Origin: Adhaeribacter pallidiroseus
GTDB lineage: Bacteria > Bacteroidota > Bacteroidia > Cytophagales > Hymenobacteraceae
Length of the DNA stretch: 64,000 nt
Assembly: GCF_003340495.1 (NCBI RefSeq)
Contig: NZ_QASA01000001.1
Span: 4,960,001-5,024,000 of the forward strand
Reading direction: 5' to 3'
Both the position numbers and the translations under genes were made by a program. Every line of letters begins with the position of its first letter. Position 1 is the stretch's first letter. Below, piece by piece: positions 39,711-49,101 of the stretch. The notes beneath the pieces were generated by a model that was given only the letters and a program-made list of their open reading frames with translations, did not search any database and was not told where the DNA came from.

Positions 39711-40426
39711 TACTTTTGCTGGCGCAAATACACGTTATTATGAATGGTTTCCAGGTTAATAGCGGTGCCCCCGCCGTTTACCAAACCGCTTAGCCGCTGC
39801 TCGTCTTTTTTACCGGAGAACTGAATGGCCAGGTTAGAAAATACATCGCCGTGCACGGTTTTTAAGGTAACTGCCGCCCCTTTTTTATCAGGCCAATTCA
39901 TATCCACAAAACCATGCACCGACTTGGCGCGCACCGGGCCGGTTAAACCCCGCAACTCCATGCTGCAATGCACACTTTTTACCGTTACATCCGCGTCCCG
40001 GGGCACAAACACTTCGTAGTCAATCTGCTGGCAGGTAAATATTGCTACGCCGTCCTGGTAGTAATGATTTAGGTTGCGCTGGCTATCGGGGCAATCTTCG
40101 GCCCGGCCGGTTTTCATTTTTTCCCGATCAAACGTTACATCAATGCGGGCCACGCCGTTTTCGGCCGTAAAGGTGGGCTGCAGGGCATCGTTCAGGCGGC
40201 CGTTGTTAATCAGGTAGGTCATTTTAATTGAAGCATCTTTCCGGTCCCAGGCGGTAATTTTAATGTTGTTACCAAAATCGAATTACAGATCTACTTTTTT
40301 ATCGGCGGGTACCGCCATGGTTTTCTCAATGATTTTGGGTTGGGCTTGTAATTGCCGCGTAAACAAACCGCACAATACAACCAGGGCCGAAAGTATTTTC
40401 ATGGTATAAGCAGCTTTACGTTCCAT
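39710..40426 (-). pseudogene. DUF4097-like secreted protein with in-frame stop
   Basis: The full frame starts MERKAAYTMKILSALVVLCG with a signal peptide and reads to PADKKVDL, where TAA occurs (40283-40285), then FDFGNNIKITAWDRKDASIK. The rest, from MTYLINNGRLNDA, holds the beta-helix-like repeats YEVFVPRDADVTVKSVHCSM and VTLKTVHGDV. The 170-residue open piece (39710-40222) lacks a signal peptide. The start overlaps the stop of the upstream gene as TAATG, so the two are translationally coupled. The stop suggests inactivation or translation of an internal part. Confidence 0.78.
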
Positions 40427-41301
40427 TACTTTTGCTTCCGGATGTAAATATTACTGTGTACCGCCGAAACGTTCATTTCTACGCCGCCATTATTGGTTTT
40501 TCCTTTAATGGTGCCTCCCCCGGCAATTTGGGGTAAACCATTTTTGCTGTTGCTGGGCCGGCTAATATCAAAGTCGGTGTAAATTTCGCCGTGGTTAGCT
40601 TCTAATTCCAGGTCGGCTTTGGTGTTGCCGGGCAAGGTAATATCGATGGGGCCGTGCACCGATTTAATAGAACTGCTTTTGGCCTGGTTCAGCTCGGCAA
40701 ATTTAATATCCAGATGCCCGTGTACGGTATTGGCGTTTACCGGGCCGGTGATGTTGGTAAGCGTGGCGCCAGCGTGGTGCAGTTCCAGATCTATTTCGCC
40801 AGCCGTATCCGTAAGTTCAAATTTGCCCCCGAACGGGCTGCTTTCGTGATACACCACCGCAACGTTTTTCGGCACTTTAATGGTGTAGTGGCCCCCGCGC
40901 CGGTTGGCCTGCACAATTTTTAAAATGTTGTTGTCTTTGTTTACCGACAGGCCCAATTTGGTATTATCTTCTGCCTCGCTGAATAAAGACCGCAAGCCTT
41001 CGGCCCGTTCCGGCACCTCATAGTCCGGAGCTTCAATAATTACTTCGTCGGCATTATGCCCCACGATCGCCACCGAACTCCGGTACACCTCAATTTGCAC
41101 CTGGTTGTTTTTGTTGTTATCTAATTTGATTTTGTAGGTTTGGTTTTTTCCATCCGGGGTTTCATCAACCGGGATCTTTTCAAATAACTGGGTAGCTGCC
41201 CGATTGTTCCCTGGCAATTGTTCCTCGTGCCGGTGCGCTACTACCCCACCGGTCGTAATAATTATAATACCTAGCGCCGCGAGTATTCCTGTTTTTTTCA
41301 T
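40426..41301 (-). CDS. DUF4097-like putative adhesin/anti-sigma-associated protein
   Basis: The 291-residue protein has an N-terminal membrane or signal segment (MKKTGILAALGIIIITTGGVV). A repetitive beta-structure with recurring SVHGxxDI and NxVHGxLDI motifs, spaced about 20-25 residues, follows. Such proteins of the DUF4097 group form right-handed beta-helix-like domains and often lie beside ECF sigma or anti-sigma genes; none is in the window. It is the first gene of a coupled pair with the truncated paralogue, which has the same motifs and the same end (VYLRQQK versus IYIRKQK). Confidence 0.82.
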   Translation of the reverse strand: MKKTGILAALGIIIITTGGVVAHRHEEQLPGNNRAATQLFEKIPVDETPDGKNQTYKIKLDNNKNNQVQIEVYRSSVAIVGHNADEVIIEAPDYEVPERAEGLRSLFSEAEDNTKLGLSVNKDNNILKIVQANRRGGHYTIKVPKNVAVVYHESSPFGGKFELTDTAGEIDLELHHAGATLTNITGPVNANTVHGHLDIKFAELNQAKSSSIKSVHGPIDITLPGNTKADLELEANHGEIYTDFDISRPSNSKNGLPQIAGGGTIKGKTNNGGVEMNVSAVHSNIYIRKQK

Positions 41302-41915
41302 GTGCGTTTTAATTTAAAGATAGGTTTAAGTAGTCTTGTAAAGCAGTTCTCTTTTAAAGACGACTAAAGCCGGCATACATTACAGGCCTACCGAATAATT
41401 TAAAATTTTAAATTTTCGACTAGCCACCAGGTCCTGGCCGCAACTTTTTGTATTTAAAACAGGTCAATTATACCTTCCTCTTGCGGAAAGCCGGTCCCTT
41501 GTAGCAGCAGTTAAGCGGCAGCAACTATTCGCCTTGTTGGGGCCTAGGCGGGCTTGGCGGTTCTTCAAACCAACGTACCTGGGGATAACGCTTGCTTATT
41601 TTAACCAACCATTCTGAGCGTTGCAAAGCAATCTTTACTCTATATTGTTACTATGCCACCAGTAGCCAACTATTCCGTATAAGTACCACATTCCGTATTC
41701 CACACAAATAATTGCTCAATAGCGCAACTTATTACCGGCATTCAGGTTAAAATATTATAAAAAATTTACGGATTGATTTGATGACACAGCCTGTATCATT
41801 AAAAAAATTGTAATACCATCCTTCCAGTTTTTCTTAGTCAGATAAGAGGCTCCGTTGTTTTCTGTCAGTCGTTTATTCCATTATTTTTTAAAATTTTAAC
41901 CAATAGGTGTAAACT
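41302..41915. other. Intergenic region before the glycan-utilisation locus
   Basis: No intact gene is seen. On the minus strand an open stretch at about 41530-41645 reads YRVKIALQRSEWLVKISKRY and PQVRWFEEPPSPPRPQQGE before a stop, which may be a gene relic; no family is recognised. The right part must hold the promoter of the SusC gene but no clear TAnnTTTG box was found. Confidence 0.35.
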
Positions 41916-44900
41916 ATGAGAAACCCATTACTCCCGCTTTTTCCTACGCTGGTTGTTTTTCGTTCCGGACGATGCTGGCCTAGTTTTACTGCTCTCTTCC
42001 CGGTACTGGTATTTGCCTTGCTGGTATACAGCAGCCGCCTGTACGCGCAAACCGCCATTACGGGTACCGTTTCGGGTACCGGAGGCGAAGCCTTACCCGG
42101 CGTAACCGTTATCTTAAAGGGTAGCACCAATGGTACTACTACCGATGTAGGCGGCAATTATACTCTTTCTATACCGGCTGGTCAGGAAAATGGCACGTTA
42201 ACGTTTTCCTTTATTGGCTATACCAGTCAGGATGTAGCTATAAACAACCGCACCACGGTAAACGTTACTTTAGCCGAAGATACCAAAGCCCTGCAGGAAG
42301 TAGTGGTTATTGGCTATCAAACCGTGCGCAAGCAAGATTTAACCGGAGCGGTTTCGGTAATTAACCCGGCGGCGGCTAACCGGGTGAGTACAAATTCGGT
42401 AGTAGAATCGCTGCAAGGCTTAGCGCCCGGCGTAAACGTTCGAAGCGGCGGCGCTCCCGGCCAAATGTCGCGGATTGAAATTCGCGGGGCCGCCAGTTTT
42501 GCCAACACCGATCCTTTGTACGTGATTGATGGTATGATTGCCGATGCTAATACCACTATTAATAACAACGATATTGCTTCTATTCAGGTGTTAAAAGATG
42601 CCTCGGCGGCGGCTATTTACGGCTCGCGGGCGGCTAACGGGGTAGTTATTATTACTACTAAACAAGGCAAAGAAGGTCCGGCGCAAATCAGTGCCTCGGC
42701 GAAGTACGGCATCCAGCAAATTCCCACACGCTGGGATGTAATGAACGCCACTGAATTTGCGGCCACCCAACGTACCCAATACCAAAATTCCGGCTTAACC
42801 CCACCGGTTAGTGTGGGCACGGGATTTAACCCGGCTATCGACACCGATTGGCAGGATGAAGTCATGCAAACCGGTAATATTCAGGATTATAACTTATCAT
42901 TGTCCGGCGGCTCCCAAACGGCTACGTACCTGATTTCGGGCAGTTATTTTACCAACAAAGGCGTATTAAAAGGACACGATTTTAAACGGGGCAGTTTGCG
43001 CGTAAACACCCGCAGCACCAAAGGCCGCGTTACGTTCGGCGAGAACCTGGTAATCACTAATACTAACAGCAAAGCGCCCAGCGAAGGCAATCCGTTCTAC
43101 GACATGCCGCAAATGCTGCCTACCATTGCGGTGCAAGGCCCGCAGTACGTAAGCCCTACTAACCCGGAAGGCTACGGTTTTGGCACGCTCGACGCGGTAA
43201 CCTACGCCAGCAACCCGGTAGCCATTCGGAATCTGGCCCAACGCACCGATAACTTCGCCAAGCTGGTAGGAAATGCTTACCTCGACGTAAAAATTGTGGA
43301 AGGTTTAAATTATAAGTTTAACACCGGCGCCGAAGTAAGCTTTGATTTCACCAGAAATTTAAGGAAGGTGGGCATCTGGCGTTTAAATAATACGGCCTAT
43401 CCCAGTTCCGTGAACGAAGACCGCTCCCGGTACTTAAATCTCTTGTTTGAACACACGCTTAATTTCAACAAAACTTTTGGCGTACATAATATCAACGGGG
43501 TAGTCGGTATTTCGCAGCAACATATTACCCGCGAAGTTACTTCCGGCGGGCGTTCTAATCTGCAGATTTATAACAACCAATACCAAACTACTATTGGCTC
43601 CGCGACGGGTTTGTCTTCGGCGGGAGGTGGCGTTCCGGTTGATTACCGCACCTACGGGTATTTAGGCCGGATAAATTACACCTATAACGATAAGTATTTA
43701 CTTACCTTAACCGGCCGCGTGGACCAGGATTCGCGATTTGGCGAGAACTACCGCACCGGTTTTTTCCCATCCGTAGCGGCGGGCTGGCGCATCAGCAAAG
43801 AAGGTTTCTTTAATGCTGCGTGGGTAACCGATTTAAAACTGAATGCCTCGTACGGTGAATTAGGTATTGTGCCTTTAAATTCCTGGGATTATACTGCTTA
43901 TATCAACAGTGGTCCGCGCGCGGTGTTTGGCTCGGACCAAACGGCTTACGTCGGTACCACCCAGGCGCGGTTAGCTAATCCGGATTTAAAATGGGAAGAA
44001 CGCATTGTCCGGAACATCGGCATTGATGCCAGTTTTTTTAATAATCAACTATCCGTGTCCCTGGAAGCATATAATTCTTTGTCGAAAGATAATTTACTCG
44101 CCCTGACAGTAGGCGGCTATTTAGGTAATCTGGGCGGTTATCCATTTGTAAATGCCGGCTCCATCCGCAACAAAGGCATTGAGTTTTCGGCTACTTACCG
44201 GAGCAGCCAAAATGCTTTTAAGTGGGATGTATCGGGTAATTTCACCACCATCCGGAATACCGTGGAAAGCGTCGGCGACCAGGGCGGCGGCATTAACTAC
44301 ATTCAGGTAGGTAATACCCGAACCCAAATTGGGCGTTCGCTGGGTGAGTGGTTTTTACTTAAAACCGATGGCTTGTTCCAAACCCAGGAAGAAGTAAATA
44401 ATCATACTACCTTAGTAAATGGCGCTGCCAAGCAAATTCAGCCGAACGCTAAACCCGGCGACGTTAAGTACATTGATCAAAACGGTGATGGGGCGATCAA
44501 CGCCGACGACCGGGTATTTGCCGGTTCGCCGTGGCCCAAACTGCAAACCGGCGCGCAATTCAACGGCAGCTACGGTCCGTTCAGCATTAATATTCAGCTA
44601 GTGGGCGTATTTGGCAATACTATTTACAACGATGTAAGAACTATTCTGGACTCTTACCAACTCTCTAACTTCCGGAGCGATATCAACCCCTGGCGGCCCG
44701 ATAATACCGATACGGAGGACCCGCGCCTGGGCGTGAACACCGAACCCGGCATTATTGATAATAACTTAACTATTAGCGAGCGCTGGATCGAAAACGGGTC
44801 TTACGTGCGCTTACGGAACCTGGAACTGGGTTATAACATACCCGAAACATTGCTCCGCCGGGGCGGTATCCAGAATGCCCGCGTGTTTGTGAGCGGCCAA

Positions 44901-45059
44901 AACTTATTTACCATTACCAAATACTCCGGCCTCGACCCCGATGTGGTAGGCAACACCGATCCGAATAACGGGCAGGCCCGCATTTTAGAAAGAGGGGTAG
45001 ATTTTGGTAACTGGCCTGCCAGCCGCTTAATTTCCACCGGTCTTCAGTTTGGGTTTTAA
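41916..45059 (+). CDS. SusC/RagA-family TonB-dependent outer-membrane transporter
   Basis: The 1047-residue protein has a signal region (about 1-44), a carboxypeptidase-regulatory-like domain (TAITGTVSGTGGEALPGVTV, about 45-130) and the plug (LQEVVVIGYQTVRKQDLTGA, IEIRGAASFANTDPLYVIDG, ASAAAIYGSRAANGVVIITT). A 22-strand type barrel ends in STGLQFGF. With its SusD partner it forms a TonB-powered import complex for glycans or peptides. The SusD gene follows 29 bases later. The substrate is not evident from sequence; the neighbouring GH16 and BNR enzymes hint at a polysaccharide. Confidence 0.97.
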   Translation: MRNPLLPLFPTLVVFRSGRCWPSFTALFPVLVFALLVYSSRLYAQTAITGTVSGTGGEALPGVTVILKGSTNGTTTDVGGNYTLSIPAGQENGTLTFSFIGYTSQDVAINNRTTVNVTLAEDTKALQEVVVIGYQTVRKQDLTGAVSVINPAAANRVSTNSVVESLQGLAPGVNVRSGGAPGQMSRIEIRGAASFANTDPLYVIDGMIADANTTINNNDIASIQVLKDASAAAIYGSRAANGVVIITTKQGKEGPAQISASAKYGIQQIPTRWDVMNATEFAATQRTQYQNSGLTPPVSVGTGFNPAIDTDWQDEVMQTGNIQDYNLSLSGGSQTATYLISGSYFTNKGVLKGHDFKRGSLRVNTRSTKGRVTFGENLVITNTNSKAPSEGNPFYDMPQMLPTIAVQGPQYVSPTNPEGYGFGTLDAVTYASNPVAIRNLAQRTDNFAKLVGNAYLDVKIVEGLNYKFNTGAEVSFDFTRNLRKVGIWRLNNTAYPSSVNEDRSRYLNLLFEHTLNFNKTFGVHNINGVVGISQQHITREVTSGGRSNLQIYNNQYQTTIGSATGLSSAGGGVPVDYRTYGYLGRINYTYNDKYLLTLTGRVDQDSRFGENYRTGFFPSVAAGWRISKEGFFNAAWVTDLKLNASYGELGIVPLNSWDYTAYINSGPRAVFGSDQTAYVGTTQARLANPDLKWEERIVRNIGIDASFFNNQLSVSLEAYNSLSKDNLLALTVGGYLGNLGGYPFVNAGSIRNKGIEFSATYRSSQNAFKWDVSGNFTTIRNTVESVGDQGGGINYIQVGNTRTQIGRSLGEWFLLKTDGLFQTQEEVNNHTTLVNGAAKQIQPNAKPGDVKYIDQNGDGAINADDRVFAGSPWPKLQTGAQFNGSYGPFSINIQLVGVFGNTIYNDVRTILDSYQLSNFRSDINPWRPDNTDTEDPRLGVNTEPGIIDNNLTISERWIENGSYVRLRNLELGYNIPETLLRRGGIQNARVFVSGQNLFTITKYSGLDPDVVGNTDPNNGQARILERGVDFGNWPASRLISTGLQFGF

Positions 45060-45088
45060 TAGTAGTGTAGTTTAGTCGAAAATCAGAT

Positions 45089-46627
45089 ATGAAAAAGATA
45101 ATAATAAGTTCCGTGATCGCCGTAAGCTTAGCATTAGGCGGCTGCGAAAAAGAATTAGATATAGAGAATCCGAACCAAGCCACCGTAGAAGTATTCTGGA
45201 AAACCGCCGATGATGCCGTAAAAGGTGTAAATGCCGTGTACAGCACCTTGCACCGGGGTGCTATTTCGCGCTGGATGCCGTTTTATTACATTATCCGAGC
45301 CGACGAAGGCACCAGCCGCAGCCCCAACGTAAACTTAATCAACAACATGCAGGACTTCCGGATAACCGATTACAACTTCGGGGAGGCCTACGGCATCTGG
45401 AACGATAATTACGTGGGAATTTTCCGGGCCAATCAGGTACTCGATAATGTACCCAATATCACCATGGACGAAACGCAAAAGCAACGGGTACTGGGCGAAG
45501 CCAAATTTATGCGCAGCTTGTTTTATTTTCACCTGGTAACCTTGTGGGGCAATGTGCCGCTGATGCTCACTACTTCTACGCCTGCCGATAAACCACCTAC
45601 CTCCCCGCAGGCTGATGTATGGGCGCAAATTGAAAAAGACCTGACCGAAGCCGCTGCTGTTTTACCACTTACCTATACTGGCGCCGACCTGGGCCGGGCT
45701 ACCAAAGGCGCGGCGCAAGCTTTGTTAGCCAAAGCGTATCTGCAGCAACGTAAATTTACCCAAGCTTTGGTACCGCTGCAAGCCTTGGCAGAAGGCGAAG
45801 GAAAATCGGTATACAGCCTGATGCCCAATTACCGGGACAATTTTTTAATTACCTCGGAGAATAACCGGGAGTCAGTATTTGAGTGGCAGTTTGCGTTAAA
45901 CCTTACCGAAAACCACGACGATGACATTGACCCGCGGGTAGATAATTTAAATTACGGCTCGTCGCTGCCCAAATTTATAGCGCCGCCGGGTGGCCCGGGC
46001 TTTTCCGATGGCGAAGCCAACCGGTGGGTAGTACGGGAATTTTTACAGGAAGAAACCACCAACAACCAAAGAGATCCACGTTTAGCCGCATCTTTCTTGT
46101 ACGACTCTACCGATGTACGCGGTCCGGAATTTACGGTCATCTATGACCAAACCTTTCGGGAACGTTACGGCGTAGATAACCAACGAGTATGGTTCCGGAA
46201 GTTTTTGAACGATCATTGGCGCACCGTAGACGAAGCTTTTAACTCGCCTAATAACTGGCGCTACATCCGGTACGCCGATGTGCTACTCATGTACGCCGAA
46301 GCTTTAAACGAAACCGGCAGTACCGCCCAGGCTTATACCTACGTGGATCAGGTACGGCAAAGAGCGGGTTTGGCCAAGTTATCCGATGCGAAACCGGGTT
46401 TAACCAAAGAACAGTTTCTGGCGCAGCTCAAACACGAAAGAATAACCGAACTGTCCGGCGAAGGTCACCGCTGGAACGACCTGGCCCGCTGGGGTGATCT
46501 GGGGCCAGCACTGGCGCCCCGCGATCCGGGCTTTGCGAATTTCGAAAAAGGCAAACACGAGTTTTTACCCATTCCGCAACAGGAAAGAGATATTAACCCG
46601 AACCTGACGCAGAATCCGAATTGGTAG
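45089..46627 (+). CDS. SusD/RagB-family glycan-binding lipoprotein
   Basis: The 512-residue protein has a lipoprotein signal (MKKIIISSVIAVSLALGGC, Cys 19) and the conserved SusD core. It includes tetratricopeptide-like helices and the C-terminal signature HERITELSGEGHRWNDLARW followed by FLPIPQQERDINPNLTQNP. It covers the SusC channel at the cell surface and binds the substrate. Genes 41916 and 45089 make a standard SusCD pair; a strong terminator follows. Confidence 0.97.
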   Translation: MKKIIISSVIAVSLALGGCEKELDIENPNQATVEVFWKTADDAVKGVNAVYSTLHRGAISRWMPFYYIIRADEGTSRSPNVNLINNMQDFRITDYNFGEAYGIWNDNYVGIFRANQVLDNVPNITMDETQKQRVLGEAKFMRSLFYFHLVTLWGNVPLMLTTSTPADKPPTSPQADVWAQIEKDLTEAAAVLPLTYTGADLGRATKGAAQALLAKAYLQQRKFTQALVPLQALAEGEGKSVYSLMPNYRDNFLITSENNRESVFEWQFALNLTENHDDDIDPRVDNLNYGSSLPKFIAPPGGPGFSDGEANRWVVREFLQEETTNNQRDPRLAASFLYDSTDVRGPEFTVIYDQTFRERYGVDNQRVWFRKFLNDHWRTVDEAFNSPNNWRYIRYADVLLMYAEALNETGSTAQAYTYVDQVRQRAGLAKLSDAKPGLTKEQFLAQLKHERITELSGEGHRWNDLARWGDLGPALAPRDPGFANFEKGKHEFLPIPQQERDINPNLTQNPNW

Positions 46628-46637
46628 AGGCATACTT

Positions 46638-46675
46638 AAAAAGATAAAAGGGCCATGAGGCTCTTTTATCTTTTT
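46638..46675 (+). terminator. Rho-independent terminator after susD-like gene
   Basis: AAAAAGATAAAAGGGCC pairs with GGCTCTTTTATCTTTTT across a 4-base ATGA loop, with one G-U pair; the right arm ends in a T run. Confidence 0.9.
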
Positions 46676-46749
46676 ATCATAATCCTATTCTCATTGATTA
46701 ATGGCACTACAGTTTTTTAAATTTTTAGCTGTTCCAGTGCTTTTACCCT

Positions 46750-47310
46750 TCCGCCTACGGCACCTTCCCTAAAAACAGGGAAGGAGATGCGGCTTTTGGC
46801 ATTTACCAGAGTTTATTTACCAGTTACCAGCTATCATTTATAACAGCTTGTTTCCGCAATATTCACGGAACAACAGTATCCTTTAGCCTCCTGGCTTGCT
46901 GCTAGCTAAAAACATTGGCGAAACATGCGTAATCCATTACCGATATCAGGTTACTGGTAGGGGCACCTGGTAATTGCAAAAAAGCTCCCCGCCTTGGGTA
47001 AGGAGGGGTTGGAGTGGTTGACTTCTCTCAAGAATAGTGATTTTTTTAAATTTTTCTTAATTCTAATCATACAAAAATTTAAAAAAGCTAACCGACAGAA
47101 AAACCGTAGCTACTAAAAAGACATCAGTTTGGCTCTAGAGGGCCTTCTAAGGTTCTGGTGTCGACGCAGGAGACATTCCGAGGAACGAGGAAAGGAAGCT
47201 TAGACCAGCCCGGAAGAGCCAAACGGGGACCGCCGGCCTTTGAGGCAAAATTTGAAGTCTGCAAGCTAGATAGCACCAACCATTGGAGACTTGAAAAGGC
47301 TCTAAAGAAA
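46750..47310. repeat. Composite intergenic repeat, copy 1
   Basis: This gene-free stretch contains three units: CCTTCCCTAAAAACAGGGAAGG (a hairpin near 46766), AGCTCCCCGCC...GGAGGGGTTGG (about 46985-47020), and a structured unit from 47127. In the last, GTTTGGCTCT (47127-47136) pairs perfectly with AGAGCCAAAC (47215-47224). A homologous stretch at 54306-54672 has the same units in the same order, diverged. No open frame is visible. Confidence 0.55.
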
Positions 47311-47383
47311 ACAACGTCTTACCAATAAACTATATTTAATTTTTGATTTCTGCGTTTTATTAACAGAAGAAAGCATCTTATAA

Positions 47384-48592
47384 ATGAAACAATATTACCT
47401 TACCCGTACACTTGTAATTTTTTTAAATTTATTCCTCTTTACGCAATGTAAAGACGACTCCGGCACCGATCCGGTGAACCCGCCCGTCAGCAACGTTCAC
47501 CCGGATGAACAGCCGCCCGTCGATAATACCACGCCCACGCTTACTATTCAATGGGAGGCTACGGCTACTAAATTATCGCACAACGTGTACTCCGCGGAGT
47601 ACGGCCGCATGCACCGGGTAAAAGGCGATACCTTGTTGTTTACCTACCATTTTGGGCCGCAGGGCGAAGAATGGGATAACATTGCGCTAAAAAGAAGCAT
47701 AGATGGTGGTACCACCTGGTCGGAAGCCGAGGTTTTGGTGGCCGATACCGATCCGAATTACTACGGATTTTCGAACCCGGATATTTTAGTGGCGCAAAAT
47801 GGCGATGTGCTCCTGACCTACACGGGCCGGGGCCGCCCCGACGATAATGTGCACGCGAACATTCAGGTACGCCTCAGCAAAGACCGGGGCTGGACTTTTG
47901 GGCCACCTACTTTAATTCCAACGGGGCGGGCCTGGGAACCGGCCATTATACAATTGCCCAACGGCGAGCTGGAATTATTTTACTCCAGCGAAGCCAACTG
48001 GTGGCCCAGTACCAATCCGCAACAGGAAATCCGGATGGTTTCCTCTACAGACAATGGTTTAAGTTGGGGCAATTCCAAATCTGTAGCTTATACTGCGGGT
48101 ATGCGCGATGGCATGGCGGTGCCCCTGGTTTTAAAAGATAACAAAGGCATTGTGTTCCCGATTGAATCGGTAAATAACTCCAAATCGCCGTGGGTGGTGT
48201 GGTCGTCGCTGGAAGCTAAATTTAATTACGCGGGGGCCGGCACGGTGCAAAACAACCGGCGCTGGCTAGCTACTTCCGAAAATATCTGGGGCGGCGCACC
48301 TTACATCATCCAACTACCAACCGGCGAAACTATTCTGTCGTGCCAGGATGCGGGTGGCCGATCAGTAGGTTCCGATTGGAAAAAGAATACCATGCTGGTG
48401 CTCACGGGCAACAGCCTGGCGCAAAAGTTCACGAACATTAGTTACCCCTGGCCCAATTTACCCGCGAACGAAGGCGCCTACTACAGTTCTTTATTTTTAA
48501 AAGACGCAAGTACTTTGGTGCTGGTTACTACCCGCAATTTCGCCGATGGACACAGCGAAATTTACCTGAAAGAAGGTTACATTCAGCGGTAA
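47384..48592 (+). CDS. Sialidase-fold (BNR/Asp-box) lipoprotein, GH33- or GH93-like
   Basis: The 402-residue protein has a lipoprotein signal (YLTRTLVIFLNLFLFTQC, Cys 22). Asp-box repeats follow (SIDGGTTWSEAEV, SKDRGWTFGPP, STDNGLSWGNS), which mark six-bladed sialidase-fold propellers. WEPAIIQLPNGELELFYSSE resembles the GH93 exo-arabinanase group more than classical neuraminidases, but the catalytic residues were not verified. It is predicted to be anchored in the outer or periplasmic membrane. It lies between the SusCD pair and a triple-tyrosine regulator, so it belongs to the same utilisation locus. Confidence 0.85.
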   Translation: MKQYYLTRTLVIFLNLFLFTQCKDDSGTDPVNPPVSNVHPDEQPPVDNTTPTLTIQWEATATKLSHNVYSAEYGRMHRVKGDTLLFTYHFGPQGEEWDNIALKRSIDGGTTWSEAEVLVADTDPNYYGFSNPDILVAQNGDVLLTYTGRGRPDDNVHANIQVRLSKDRGWTFGPPTLIPTGRAWEPAIIQLPNGELELFYSSEANWWPSTNPQQEIRMVSSTDNGLSWGNSKSVAYTAGMRDGMAVPLVLKDNKGIVFPIESVNNSKSPWVVWSSLEAKFNYAGAGTVQNNRRWLATSENIWGGAPYIIQLPTGETILSCQDAGGRSVGSDWKKNTMLVLTGNSLAQKFTNISYPWPNLPANEGAYYSSLFLKDASTLVLVTTRNFADGHSEIYLKEGYIQR

Positions 48593-49101
48593 AGCTAGTA
48601 CTTATTTGAGCTCCTTATCTTCCGTGTTACAAACAAAATTCAAAAAAATGCGCGGTCGGGATAAGCACTGGCTGGTGCAAACAGCATCAGAAGGCATATT
48701 TGCCAGAAGAGTAAAACTTCATGTATTGGCCATTTTCTCTTCTATTTGCGTCATTCAGGAGGAAACTATTTTGCTACGTAGCTGAATAGTTTCCTCCTGA
48801 ATGACGTAAAGGTCGGCATGGAGAATACTGCTCTGGAGCGGTGCAGTCGATTAGGCCTTCACAAAAGGCTGTCTTTTCGCGAAAATTCAGACTTAACTTC
48901 TAGAGTTAAAACTAGTGCCTTTCTGGGTAAGCAAGCCATCAAAAAATTTAAAAAAATCAGCAGATTAGTGGTTTAAATAGTATCCGCTGGTAATAGGCTG
49001 CCTTCTGGTAAAACAGTGTTTGGGGTCCCAATAATTTTTAATAAATTTCAAGATTATCTCACTATCCATCCAGGTTAAAAACTATTATTTCGTTTAAGTA
49101 A
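48593..49101. other. Intergenic region with a palindromic element
   Basis: No gene is seen. It contains the 22-bp-arm palindrome described separately and a short A/T-rich word AAAAAATTTAAAAAAATC near 48941. The promoter of the regulator gene at 49102 should lie near 49020-49095, but no box is clear. Confidence 0.4.
48749..48806. repeat. Dispersed palindromic element (full copy)
   Basis: A perfect 22-bp inverted repeat (48749-48770 and 48785-48806, core TCATTCAGGAGGAAAC) encloses a 14-base loop that itself contains the palindrome GCTACGTAGC. A half copy starts at 54203. The whole can form a cruciform or a strong hairpin. Confidence 0.8.

Noticed and set aside
27636-40426. Stop-codon reassignment (TAA/TAG read as Gln or Glu) to explain in-frame stops
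   Set aside because: TAA and TAG are used as normal stops of many intact genes in the window; the affected genes also carry frameshifts or lie among relics.
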